Below are positions 1 to 9,840 of a stretch of 64,000 nucleotides of DNA, in pieces. This DNA is from Cliona cf. orientalis (taxonomy: Eukaryota; Porifera; Demospongiae; Clionaida; Clionaidae), in the NCBI GenBank assembly GCA_963930775.1, contig OZ005692.1, positions 10,769,029 to 10,833,028 on the forward strand, written 5' to 3'. The notes beneath the pieces are model-generated. The model saw only the letters and a program-made list of their open reading frames with translations, was not told the DNA's origin and made no database searches. Numbering within the stretch: position 1 is the stretch's first letter; each line of letters starts with the position of its first letter. The position numbers were made by a program, and so were the translations under genes.

Positions 1-3000
1 TGGTGTCTTCACATGTTTGATGCCATTCTTCCTCAGAAACTGCTCAAACTCTTCACTCGTGAAATTCGCTGCATTATCCGAAACAATTACTTCTGGTAAA
101 CCAAGGCTAGCGAATGACCTTCTCAGTAGCGAGATAGTAGCAGCTGAGGTAGATGATGAGGTCATGTGAATCTCCAACCATTTGGAATGTGCATCAATAA
201 GAAGCAAAAACATTTTTCCGAAAAAGGGACCTGCGTAATCAATGTGGACTCTGGACCATGGTTTACTCGGCCAACTCCATGGGTGTAAAGGTGCTACTGG
301 AGGTGATTTCTGATTAATCTGACACTGTTGACAGGATTTTACGTAATTCTCCAACTCCTGGTCAATTCCAGGCCACCAAACATACCCTCGGGCAAGGCTC
401 TTCATGCGTGCTATTCCAGGGTGGGCTTCATGCAACATTTGCAGAATTTGGTTTCTTCCCTTGTTAGGTACTACCACTCTGTTACCCCATAGCACACATC
501 CTTCCTCCACACTCAATTCATACTTACGTCTTGCAAATGGACGCAGCTCCTCCTCCATGCCAGTAGTGTCTGCAGGCCATCCGGAGAGAGTCATCCCCTT
601 GACCTTGGAGAGGATTGGATCGCGTTCCGTCCATGCTCTGATTTGTGCACTCGATACTGGTGATGTGTCCAGATACTCCATTAGATGGATCATTTCTGCT
701 GGTTTGGGTGGCTCCTTTGTAGGGCCTGCTAGGGGCAGCCTGCTCAGTGCATCAGCATTGGAGTTCTCGTCTCCTTTCCGATACTGAATTGTGTAGCTGT
801 ATGCACCAAGTGTTAGTGCCCATCTCTGAATTCTTCCAGATGCCATTGTCGGTGTGGCTTTTGACTCGCTGAAAATGTGCGTAAGCGGTTTGTGATCGGT
901 CTTCAATTCGAATCGTCTTCCATACAAGTATTGGTGATGTTTCTTAACACCAAACACAATCGCCAGTGCTTCTTTGTCGAGCTGAGAATATTTGCGTTCA
1001 GCTGCAGTTAGAGTGCGAGAAGCAAAACAAATGGGTCTCTCATCACCATTGGCCATCCTGTGCGATAGGACTGCTCCCACTCCATAGGGTGAGGCATCAC
1101 ATGAGAGAATTATGGGTAGCTTGTCATCAAAATGCACTAGTACTCGAGAAGACTTCAACAGATGCTTTACCGTTTCGAATGCTTTTTCTTGACTGTTGCC
1201 CCAAGTCCACTTCTTCTGTTTCTGCAACAGTTGGTATAATGGAGCTAGCGTAGTGGCAAGATCGGGTAGAAATTTTCCATAATAATTCACCAGACCAAGG
1301 AACGATCGCAACTCTGTAACATTCTGAGGGGCAGGTGCATTCACGATTGCACTAACTTTGGCTTCAGACGTGCATAGTCCTTCAGCTACGATAACATGCC
1401 CCAGGTACTCTACAGAAGGCAAGAGAAACAAACATTTAGCTCTCTTTAGTCTCATACCTGCATCTTGGAGTCTCTGCAAGACTTGTGCCAAGTGATCCAT
1501 GTGTTCAGCATCAGTGCTACCGGTTACCAGAATATCGTCTATGTACACACAGACACCGGGAATACCCTGTAGAAGGTTTTCCATCACTCTTTGGAAGATG
1601 GATGGTGCTGACGCAACACCAAATGGTAATCTGTTGTACGTAAATAACCCCTTGTGGGTGTTGATGGTAACATACTGACGCGATTCATTGTCGAGCTTCA
1701 ACTGCTGATAGGCGTGCGAGAGATCGAGTTTCGAAAATCGTTTGCCTCCTGATAATGACGCAAATAAATCATCAATGCGGGGAATCGGATACTTGTCTGT
1801 TTTGGCTGATTGATTAATTGTGACCTTGTAATCACCACAGATACGAATCTTTCCATCGCGTTTGACAACAGGTACAATGGGTGCCGCCCAGTCAGAGAAC
1901 TGCACAGGCTCAATGATGCCCTGCTTTTGCAGTCGTTCCAGCTCTTCCTCAACTCCAGCTTGTAGAGCAAAGGGAACTGATCTCGCTTTGTAGAACTTCG
2001 GTGTAGCATTCGGATCTACATGAATTTTTGCTGTCACCCCCTGCATAGTACCCAACTCCTCTCGAAAAACATCGGGATAACGATCAAGGACATGTTGAAG
2101 GGTGTTGTCATTCTGCACAACGAAAATTTTCTTCCAATCCAGTTGCAGAGTGTCGAGCCAATTTCGTCCTAACAATGACGGTCCTTTACCTCGAGTAATG
2201 AACAAGGGCAAGGTAGCAGTTTGGCCATTATGTTCCACTCTTACGTCGGCAACTCCCATAACTTCGATAGCTTGACCAGTGTAGGTACAAAGTTTAGCTT
2301 GGGAAGCTCTCAGAGTGGTACCCTTTTCTCGTAGTGGTTGGAACGTTTCCTCGCTGACTAGTGATACTGATGCTCCAGTGTCCAGCTCCATTTCCATGGA
2401 TATTCCATCCAGTGTGATTGGTACAAGTATGGGCTTTGCTGAACCACTGCTAACTCGATACAGTGCGTACTCACGATCGCTCTCGTCTGACTGTGCTGAG
2501 CCTTCCTCGTCTATTCGGTTAGTTTGCTCTCGTGGCTTTGTCTTGTTCTGAGCTTGCTTTTTGCGACAAACGGATGCAAGATGTCCTTTCTTCTTACAGA
2601 AATGGCATTCGTATTCTTTAAACTTGCACTTGGAGGCTTGATGCTTTCCTCCACATCGATAACATGCGCTGTCTCCTGATTGCGTATTTCGCTTGTTTGA
2701 GGATTTCGTTGATCTGCCTACATGGTGAACTGCAGGCTTCTCTTCCACCTCTAACGGAGGTTTTCCTTCAGTCTGGGCCTGTTGCAGCCGTTTCGAGTCT
2801 TTTGCTGCCGTCTCTGCAGCTAAGGCCTTGCTTAGTGCCTCGTCATACGTAAGTTTGCTTTCTTGCAGAAATCGCTGTTGAACACGCTTGTCGAAGATGC
2901 CGCAAACTAGGCGATCTCGCAGCATGTCGTTTAGAATCGATACTGGGTACTCACAGTACTCCGCTATCTTCCTCAGTGCTGCAACATATTCAGCTACTGT

Positions 3001-3423
3001 CTCTCCCTCTTTTTGCTTCCTCGTGTTAAACTCGTATCGCTTGATTATTGGGGAGGGTTTCGGGTTAAAGTGGTTTCGTACACGTTCGACGATCTCCTCG
3101 AAAGTGAGATCCTTCGGCGTGCCGGGAAGTGCGAGTGTCTTGATTAAACGGTAAGTAGGGGCTCCGACTCCATTTAGGAGAATAGCTCGTCTTTTCGCCA
3201 CATCCTCGAGTTCGTTGGCGATAAAGTAATTCTCCAGCCTTTCGGCGTACTCGATCCACTCCTCCTGGTTGCCATCGTACGGCGTAACAACACCATGAAG
3301 TCCAGTCACTGTGGGGACTGATACTGTTGGAACTACTGCTGCTGTAGCCCCAGAACTGGCAGATGTAGCTGAGGAATCGCCGGCAGTGCCATCCTCATGA
3401 GCGGGAGGTCCGCCACCATCCAT
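1..3423 (-). CDS. Ty3/gypsy retrotransposon gag-pol polyprotein (runs off left edge)
   Basis: A single open frame runs from the ATG at 3421-3423 to base 1 with no stop in the stretches I translated, so gag and pol are fused, about 1141 codons in view. In order: a capsid-like gag region (residues about 40-230); two CCHC zinc knuckles near 250-285, the second CX2CX4HX4C; an aspartic protease with LDTGASVSLV near 342; reverse transcriptase with YIDD near 627; RNase H with DASPYGVGAVL near 775; integrase with an HHCC finger (H-x3-H, CQQC) near 1005-1045; and two of the three catalytic acidic residues (HIDYAGPFF near 1060, VSDNAANF near 1113). The last Glu, the integrase C-terminus and the 3' LTR lie outside the window. 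The usual SDNG reads SDNA here. An intact frame suggests recent activity; copy number is unknown. Confidence 0.93.
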   Translation of the reverse strand, partial: MDGGGPPAHEDGTAGDSSATSASSGATAAVVPTVSVPTVTGLHGVVTPYDGNQEEWIEYAERLENYFIANELEDVAKRRAILLNGVGAPTYRLIKTLALPGTPKDLTFEEIVERVRNHFNPKPSPIIKRYEFNTRKQKEGETVAEYVAALRKIAEYCEYPVSILNDMLRDRLVCGIFDKRVQQRFLQESKLTYDEALSKALAAETAAKDSKRLQQAQTEGKPPLEVEEKPAVHHVGRSTKSSNKRNTQSGDSACYRCGGKHQASKCKFKEYECHFCKKKGHLASVCRKKQAQNKTKPREQTNRIDEEGSAQSDESDREYALYRVSSGSAKPILVPITLDGISMEMELDTGASVSLVSEETFQPLREKGTTLRASQAKLCTYTGQAIEVMGVADVRVEHNGQTATLPLFITRGKGPSLLGRNWLDTLQLDWKKIFVVQNDNTLQHVLDRYPDVFREELGTMQGVTAKIHVDPNATPKFYKARSVPFALQAGVEEELERLQKQGIIEPVQFSDWAAPIVPVVKRDGKIRICGDYKVTINQSAKTDKYPIPRIDDLFASLSGGKRFSKLDLSHAYQQLKLDNESRQYVTINTHKGLFTYNRLPFGVASAPSIFQRVMENLLQGIPGVCVYIDDILVTGSTDAEHMDHLAQVLQRLQDAGMRLKRAKCLFLLPSVEYLGHVIVAEGLCTSEAKVSAIVNAPAPQNVTELRSFLGLVNYYGKFLPDLATTLAPLYQLLQKQKKWTWGNSQEKAFETVKHLLKSSRVLVHFDDKLPIILSCDASPYGVGAVLSHRMANGDERPICFASRTLTAAERKYSQLDKEALAIVFGVKKHHQYLYGRRFELKTDHKPLTHIFSESKATPTMASGRIQRWALTLGAYSYTIQYRKGDENSNADALSRLPLAGPTKEPPKPAEMIHLMEYLDTSPVSSAQIRAWTERDPILSKVKGMTLSGWPADTTGMEEELRPFARRKYELSVEEGCVLWGNRVVVPNKGRNQILQMLHEAHPGIARMKSLARGYVWWPGIDQELENYVKSCQQCQINQKSPPVAPLHPWSWPSKPWSRVHIDYAGPFFGKMFLLLIDAHSKWLEIHMTSSSTSAATISLLRRSFASLGLPEVIVSDNAANFTSEEFEQFLRKNGIKHVKTP

Positions 3424-3440
3424 ACTAGTGAGTTTGCTTT

Positions 3441-3455
3441 AAATCCTCGTCGCCA
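3441..3455 (-). other. Putative tRNA primer binding site of the gypsy element
   Basis: On the minus strand, TGGCGACGAGGATTT lies three bases after a LTR-like end (...CTACA) and 18 bases before the gag ATG. A PBS starting TGG just inside the 5' LTR is standard for Ty3/gypsy elements. The primer tRNA was not identified. Confidence 0.5.
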
Positions 3456-3458
3456 ATT

Positions 3459-5573
3459 TGTAGTGTACTTTCTAGTCTAGTAGTCTATTATTATTATTAT
3501 TATTATTATATTGTGAAACACACCACTTAAGGTGCAAACAGCAGAACATATTGAATATAGATTAATAGAGTTATTACACAGAACACATATACAGTATCTC
3601 TTGCTCAAGGTAGCGATTCTCACTTGGGCACAGTCTAGCATCACGCATGAAATTTGCACACAGACAATCAGCTTCCTTGTATCTTTTCCAGTGCCTGTAG
3701 CCGTACATAGTATTATACCCAAAGCTTGTATATGCAAGGGACTGGCTTTCTCCAAACACATCAACCAATAACAATGAAGAAGACTTTAAAGCCTGTGACA
3801 CGACTCTTTGAGAGCGTTCAATGACCACATTGAAAAGGCTCTGTAAACCAGACACAAGATGCAGTAGAGAGGTATGGCAGCGGCGAGGAAGCAACCAGAT
3901 TTTCCTGAGTATGTTATTAAAAGTGGTTTCCAGAGACCTAAATTGCTGAGAGGAAGTTTTCCATAGAGCACAGCCATACAGTGATAAACAAAAGCTCTGT
4001 AACAATCTTGCTTTAGTGAGATAGTCACAACTCGAAAAAATACTCAGCATGCAATTAGTTTTCTTACATAGGTCTTTCCTTTTAGCGATAATGTCCAAAT
4101 CATCGGACAGGTCCGAGCTTAAAATGTGTCCCAGATGTACCACTGACTTGTTAAGCTGCAATTTGTCACCACAGAAGGTCAGTTCAACTGAATCATCAGT
4201 CCTGCAGCATGAAAACTTGATTAGCTGGGTCTTCTTTGCATTAAACAGAAGTGAGTGTGACTCCGCAAAGAGTGTACACGTCTTTAGCATAAGCCTGAGT
4301 GCGGATGGCGAAGGTGCAAGAAGGGCGATGTCATCTGCATAACAGACCGCCCCAATAAAATGATGTTTCCAAAAACATCCAACTCCTGATTGCTTGAGCT
4401 GCTGAAGGAGCTCATCAATATAAACTGTAAAAAGAATTGGAGACAGCACTCCACCCTGTCGCACACCATTTGAGATTGAAAAATCCGTAGAGATCGTTTT
4501 GTCCCAAGATACTGTGACACGCTGATCAGAGTACCAACTGAGAAGGGTTCTCACTACAGAGGGAGGTAGGTTTCTCTGAAGTAATTTCTTGAAAAGGAGT
4601 GAGTGATCAACACGGTCGAATGCCTTACTTGCATCTAGAAAACAACCATACACTGGCGTACCATTGTGACAGTATCTGGCAGTTACATTCTTGATTAATC
4701 CAGTGCAAAGATCCGTTGATACACCCCGCTTAAATCCGAACTGTAGACCAGACGTAACAAAAGCAGCGTGAAACTGTATTAAAATGCACCATTCAAATAC
4801 TTTGCTTAAGGTAGGTGCTAACGCAATTGATCTGTAATTGTCTGATACAGAAGAGTCTTTCCCAGGCTTTGGGATAGGTTGCAGAATACAGTCACGCAGA
4901 CTCTTAGGCACATACCCGTGACGCAACATAGCTGTAAAGAGCTTGCTTAAAAAGGCACTCAAAACAGAAGAAGCACAGATGAAATGATTTGAAATAAGAG
5001 CTGTTCCATCAGATTTGCCCAGTTTAAGATGAGAGAGTGCCTCAATCACTGTGGTGATGGAGATAGAACACGAGGTCAGGTCAGCCTGATTAAGGGAAGC
5101 GTTGAGGTCAGAGAGAACTTTCGATCGTAAACCAACGTTACTAGTAGAGTTAAGGAGATCCTGCATCCTCTCAGAAAACATATCAGCAATTTCATCTTGG
5201 TTAGAAAGACCATCAATCACTGGGGCATTGAATCTACGACCCTTACTAGACTTGGTCAACCTACGCACTTCTTTCCAGAAGTCTCTTGTCCTGGATTGAG
5301 AGAGTGCTAGCTAGATACTGTCACTGTATTGTGCCGTGCACGCGGCAATGCAAGCGCAATGAAATAGAACTTTTATTAGTAACTCAACTGCACTCATACA
5401 ACCATAGATACAACCAATTGACACAAAACAGCAGCTTAAATAGAAAACAGAGAAGTACAGAACATTCTAGAAGATACAACACTTACACGATTCACATACA
5501 CTTAGAACTGTTACCAGACAGCTCACACACAGTACAACTTGACAAAGTTACACAATACCTAAGAGATTAAACA
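3459..5573 (-). mobile_element. Putative 5' LTR of the gypsy element, split by a LINE
   Basis: Reading the minus strand, an LTR-like segment begins TGTTTAATCTC at 5573. It carries a TATTTAAG box near 5435 and an AATAAAAG signal near 5375, and runs to about 5304. The matching 3' end (..CTAGACTAGAAAG.. to ACTACA) is at 3485-3459, directly before the PBS. The LINE fills the gap (about 5303-3486). Without the insert the LTR would be about 300 bp. The outer border at 5573 is inferred from the TGT..ACA ends only, because the 3' LTR is not in the window. Confidence 0.5.
3486..5303 (-). mobile_element. 5'-truncated non-LTR retrotransposon (LINE) with reverse transcriptase
   Basis: The open frame ends at 3574 and is open upstream to about 5301, beginning with a DFWKEVRRL-type linker that normally lies between endonuclease and RT. 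RT blocks are clear: NYRSIALAPTLSKVFE, FKRGVSTDLC, DASKAFDRVDH, NGVRQGGVLSPILF and YADDIALLAPS. A C-terminal thumb and tail of about 180 residues follow. There is no APE endonuclease or ORF1, so this is a dead 5'-truncated copy. The 3' end carries an (ATA)n tail at 3486-3512, typical of LINE insertion. Clade not assigned. It sits in the same orientation as the gypsy element. Confidence 0.88.
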
Positions 5574-6236
5574 TGCAATTACAATTACATAAGTGTTACT
5601 TTAGCTAATTACAAATAATAATATTAATAACAAATACTACAACGTTCATTAGCTACTAATAATGAGAATGCAATGTCATAATGTAGACTGTAGACACTAG
5701 ACCATGACGCCTGTTAGAATCTTCGACTTGGGAAAATTAATATTGACACACTGTGAGACAATAATAATTATGATTGTACACACAATATTATAATTTCTGT
5801 AGAGCACAATTTTTATCAATAATCTTTACCTATCAGTGTAAGGGAGCCAAGGCATGCAGGTGATGACCGAAGGCCAAAGTCAGAGCGACATCATCATAGC
5901 ATCATTCAGTTAAGGTCCTAAGAGAGTCTGAATACACTCCTGTGGGGGCTGTGATGCATAGGGTTAACATTTTAATATCCCATGTACTCATAATACAGCA
6001 GATGCTGTGATTTTTATTGCATGTACAGTTAGCTAGATAGCTTAGTAATGAATGTTAGCTACTTCACGTATGAATAAAATTATTGTAGTCTTAGACTATA
6101 GTATATGCCTCCTTTTACCTACATTCACAAAATTCACAAGAATGCTGTGGTTACCACATGATCTATGAAATGGCATTATTCATGTACGCCCCTTTTTACT
6201 TCATTGGTGTTGGCTATAGCTAGCTATACAAGTATC
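5574..6236. other. Spacer and 5' region of kinase-Kelch gene 1
   Basis: No coding region seen. From about 5745 the sequence matches the spacers before the other array copies, so the left border of the tandem unit lies between the gypsy LTR and 5745. It includes a conserved block (about 5826-6010) with a GGGAGCCAAG motif, a CCAAAGTCAGAG motif and a TACTCATAATACAGCAGATG motif. It also includes the 5'-proximal block listed separately. Confidence 0.6.
6140..6236 (+). promoter_or_regulatory. Conserved proximal promoter/5' UTR block of the array genes
   Basis: The stretch AATGCTGTGGTTACCACATG ... CATGTACGCCCCTTTTTAC ... TAGCTATACAAGTATC immediately before the ATG recurs before copies 2, 3, 4 and 7 (about 11940-12028, 16955-17047, 24465-24541, 42010-42109) and more weakly before copies 5 and 6. 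Conservation of non-coding bases next to each start suggests a shared promoter and 5' UTR. The transcription start is not determinable by eye. Confidence 0.5.
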
Positions 6237-9200
6237 ATGGCTGCCAGAGCAACATTCACTGGGTTTGATCCCTACAAGCTGAATGGAGTTGAAGTGCTGA
6301 CAGATCGCCCAGAACTAGGACATGGCTCCTATGCTACTGTGCTAGAACTGGAGTACATGGGACTGAAATGTGCTGGCAAGAAGATCCATGAAGTGCTACT
6401 GAAGCAAGGAGACACTAGCTACTATGCTCGTAGATTTGAGGAAGAATGTCGTCTACTTAGTCAAGTACGCCACCCCAACATTATCCAGTTTCTGGGAGTT
6501 TATTTCGAACAAGGAGTGCAAGCACCCATCCTAGTCATGGAGTTTCTCCCCACCAACCTCACCTCCTGCACTGAACGATGTGGCATTCTCCCAAAGGAGA
6601 TCAGCTACTCCATCCTTCATGATGTGGCTCTGGGCTTGTGCTACCTCCACAGCCAAACTCCTCCTATCATTCACCGAGATCTCTCTTCCAACAATGTCCT
6701 CCTCACCCCCAACATGACGGCCAAGATCTCTGATCTGGGTGTGGCCAGGATATTTAATAAGTTGACCCCTCTACAGGTCAGTCGCATGACTGGGACTCCT
6801 GGCACCCCTGCCTACATGCCACCAGAGGTGATGCTAGCCAACCCCAAATACGATACAAGTGTTGATGAGTTCTCCTACGGTATTATGATGATCCACATGT
6901 TCAGTGGTCAGTGGCCAGAGCCACAGGTTGGACCAAATCGAATTGAAGGAGGCAAACTGATTCCAGTCACAGAAGCTGAACGACGTGAGAAGTTTTTTGA
7001 AGCAATTGAAGACGATCATCCTCTGATGGAACTCATTCACAGATGCATCAACAATGACCCCCAGCTGAGACCACATGCTGGTGAGATTGCTAGGCAAGTT
7101 AGTCGAGTAGCAGCACAGTTTCCTGCCTCCTTTGCCAATCGACTGGAAATGTTGAGACAAATTGAAAAAGAGAGAAGGGAGAAAAGTGCTTTGACTGAGG
7201 AGGGAGAGAGAAAGGAATGCATTATTCAAGAAAAGATTGATGAAATTTTGACATATAAAACAGAAATTCAAGCCATGAGTGAGGAGGGACAGATAAAGGA
7301 TGGGATTATTCAACAAAAAGAAAGCCAAATTTTATTACTTAGAAAAGAAGCGCAGATTGAGAAGGATAAAAAAAATAGAGAAATGGAGAGACTAAAGTTT
7401 TCTCACTCCACTGAGGTGGAACAGCTCCAGCTGCAACTTCGAGATATGAATACTCAGAATCAATGTACAAAAGCTGAAAATGAGGCTGAGATAGTGGAAC
7501 TCAAATCTAAGAATTCTGCTTTGGAAACTCAGATAGAGAATAAGACCAAGATCTTACTTGAAGAAAGAGAGCAATCTGCAAGACAACTGAGAGAGGAGCA
7601 AGAACAGAATGAGATACAGTTGAGAAAGGAAAGAGAGCAACTAGAGATTCAGGTAGCAAAAGAAAAAGATGCTAATAGAAAATTAATGTCCGATGTTCAA
7701 GACTTACGATCGGATTTGTCAAGGTCAAAATCAGGAAATACCACGCTTCAAGGTGCTATTTCAAGTTTGCAATCAGATATCACAGACAAGGATACTGTTA
7801 TTCAAATGAAAGAAGCTATCATTAAAAAAAAAGATTCTGAACTTGAAGCCAAGAGCAGAGCTCTAGGAGAGAAAGATGCAACTATCTCAGCAATGAGTGA
7901 ACAAATCACCAAAACAAGAGAGTACCTGACTACTGCAAAACTGCAGGTGAGTATTGAGATAATTAGTTGCAGGTACATTTTTTTGTGGTTCAAGTGGTGT
8001 AGCTTATAATAAATTATTAAAATACTGTTGATGAACTTCAAAATTGCTATGGTACTAGGGATATAACCTAATACTAGGAGTATGCAACCCACATAGTAGT
8101 AGTACAATCATCTCTTTCCAGATTTGACATCACAGAATATCATTAATATGCAACCACTAAAACCATGAAGCCATGAAGGTTGTGTCTGCACTGTCCTATC
8201 AGTAACTAACTGCAGCTGCATCTATACAGAATGTAATTCAGTGGTTGCAACTGAAGTACCTTCTAATGATAGGCCCACATACAAGGGTGGTTGTGATGTC
8301 ACATCTGGAAAGAGATGTTTGTACTACTATTGTGTGCGTTGCACACTCCTGGTAATGTACTTCTGCTAATACTTAATACATGTGATATACCATTGTACTA
8401 CGTGTTACTTAGACTCTTCAGTCAAGTATCACCTGGAAACAGTGTGCTAATCTACCAACCGGATTAAGTCATAATATGAAGACTACCATCATCAATGGCA
8501 AGGTCTACTGTGGAGGAGGAGGAGGAGTGACTAGTGATGATAATAAGTACACTGTCTACTGCTATGACCCATCACAAGACAAGTGGACCACTCTACCACC
8601 ACTTCCTGTCAGATACTTTGGTCTGGGTCAAGTCAATGGCAAGCTAGTAGCTATTGGGGGAAAGAAGAAAGGTACTAAGAAAGAAACTAATGATGTATAC
8701 ACAAACGATGAGCGATCTCGAAAGTGGAAGCAGACCATTCCTTCTATGCCAACAGCTAGATGGTCCTCAAGTGTCTTGAGCCTCCAGTCAGCACTTGTAG
8801 TGGCAGGTGGAAACACACCATCACATACAACTACAGTCGAGATCTTCAAGTCAGACACATCACGGTGGTACAAAGCTGACCCACTACCAATAACTTGTTG
8901 CAACCTATCACTAGTTGGTATTGGCAACACATACTATGCACTAGGAGGATTTGATGGCAGTTCAAACCTCAATCAAGCACTCTATGTCTCAGTTGATGAT
9001 CTCCTTGGCAATGCTGTACCAGCCAACCAGACCACCCACAGTGGTAGCAGTGACACTCAGTCAGTTTGGAAGCCACTACCCAACACTCCAACCTATCGAC
9101 CAGCTGCAGCCATGCTAGCTGGCAACCTTCTTGCTATAGGAGGGAAAGAAACATCTACTGGAGGAGCTGACATGAAGGAAGTCTACATGTACTCTCCCTC

Positions 9201-9351
9201 CACCAACTCCTGGATCTACATCAGTGATCTACCTGTGCCACGATCATACACTGCAGCTGCTGTTTTATCATCAACAGAGGTCCTAGTGATTGGAGGCTGG
9301 GGTGATGGTTGCAGAGTGAACACTGTGTACAAGGGTACACTTACACTATGA
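6237..9351 (+). CDS. Kinase-coiled coil-Kelch gene 1 (two exons)
   Basis: Exons 6237-7946 and 8422-9351, phase-0 intron of 475 bp (CAG|GTGAGT .. CTCTTCAG), 879 aa. Kinase domain residues 20-290: Gly loop GHGSYATV (28-35), ATP Lys K48, helix-C Glu about E70, Met gatekeeper 101, HRDLSSNN (146-153), DLG in place of DFG (166-168), PPE in place of APE. All catalytic residues are present, so it is probably active, TKL/RIPK-like. Residues 305-565 are a charged coiled coil with two copies of a 28-residue repeat (7188-7355). Exon 2 is a Kelch propeller with GG doublets and paired W/Y residues. I chose the ATG shared by all copies; an in-frame upstream ATG at 6165 lies in the conserved 5' block. No signal peptide or membrane span in the chosen protein. 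Substrate unknown; predicted cytosolic. Confidence 0.9.
7188..7355 (+). repeat. 28-residue coiled-coil repeat, 2 units (gene 1)
   Basis: Two 84-bp in-frame units (7188-7271, 7272-7355), consensus ALTEEGERKD-(I/V)IQ-K--EI---(R/K)E. 28 residues equal four heptads, so adding or losing a unit keeps the coiled-coil register. Other copies have one to three units. Confidence 0.85.
8070..8355. mobile_element. Inverted-repeat element (MITE-like) in intron of gene 1
   Basis: Arms of about 65 bp at 8070-8134 and 8291-8355 are near-perfect inverted repeats, sharing AGTAGTACAA, CATCTCTTTCCAGAT and TGACATCACA. They surround a roughly 155-bp core with no ORF. It is absent from introns of other array copies, which supports a lineage-specific insertion. 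Confidence 0.7.
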
Positions 9352-9840
9352 CAATTTGTACTTAAACCATGCAAGAGCAGTCCATTAAAGTGTTGTATGC
9401 TACACGTATGTGTATGTATCGTCAGTTAATTGTACAGAGATATTATCAATCTTGTCACATGGTACCATCACTAGGATGGGCCCTTGGGAGCTGCCCACCC
9501 CCCCCCCCCCCCCCCCCCCCCCGGAATCCATTCATTGTCCCTCCAAATTATGTAATACTTCCCTCTCTACCACTCATTGAGTACTTGGCTGCACCTTATT
9601 TTGAAGAGACCATGCATTTCTTCACCAATCCATCAGAGCAGGAAGAGGCCTGCAATGGATTTAGTAGGCAATGGATGATATAGAGAGACTCTGGCTACAG
9701 AGAAGTGGCGTGCCTTAAAATAATATATTTATACGGCATGCAAAAAATAGTGCTCCCTCTTCCACCCACCAACTTCATTCACCTAATACCATCACAGAGG
9801 TGACCATCTAAACACTATAAATTTTATTCGTTAACTCACC
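9352..9840. other. 3' spacer of gene 1 with poly-C run
   Basis: Non-coding. It starts with a short 3' flank shared by all array genes, then a 26-base C run (9497-9522) and a block containing TTGGCTGCACCTTATTTTGA. That block recurs after copies 2, 3, 5 and 6. The small ORF across the poly-C tract is spurious. Confidence 0.6.

Noticed and set aside
6775..6790. CTACAG|GTCAGT inside the kinase exon as a splice donor
   Set aside because: Sequence continues as conserved kinase activation segment in all copies; use would destroy the domain.
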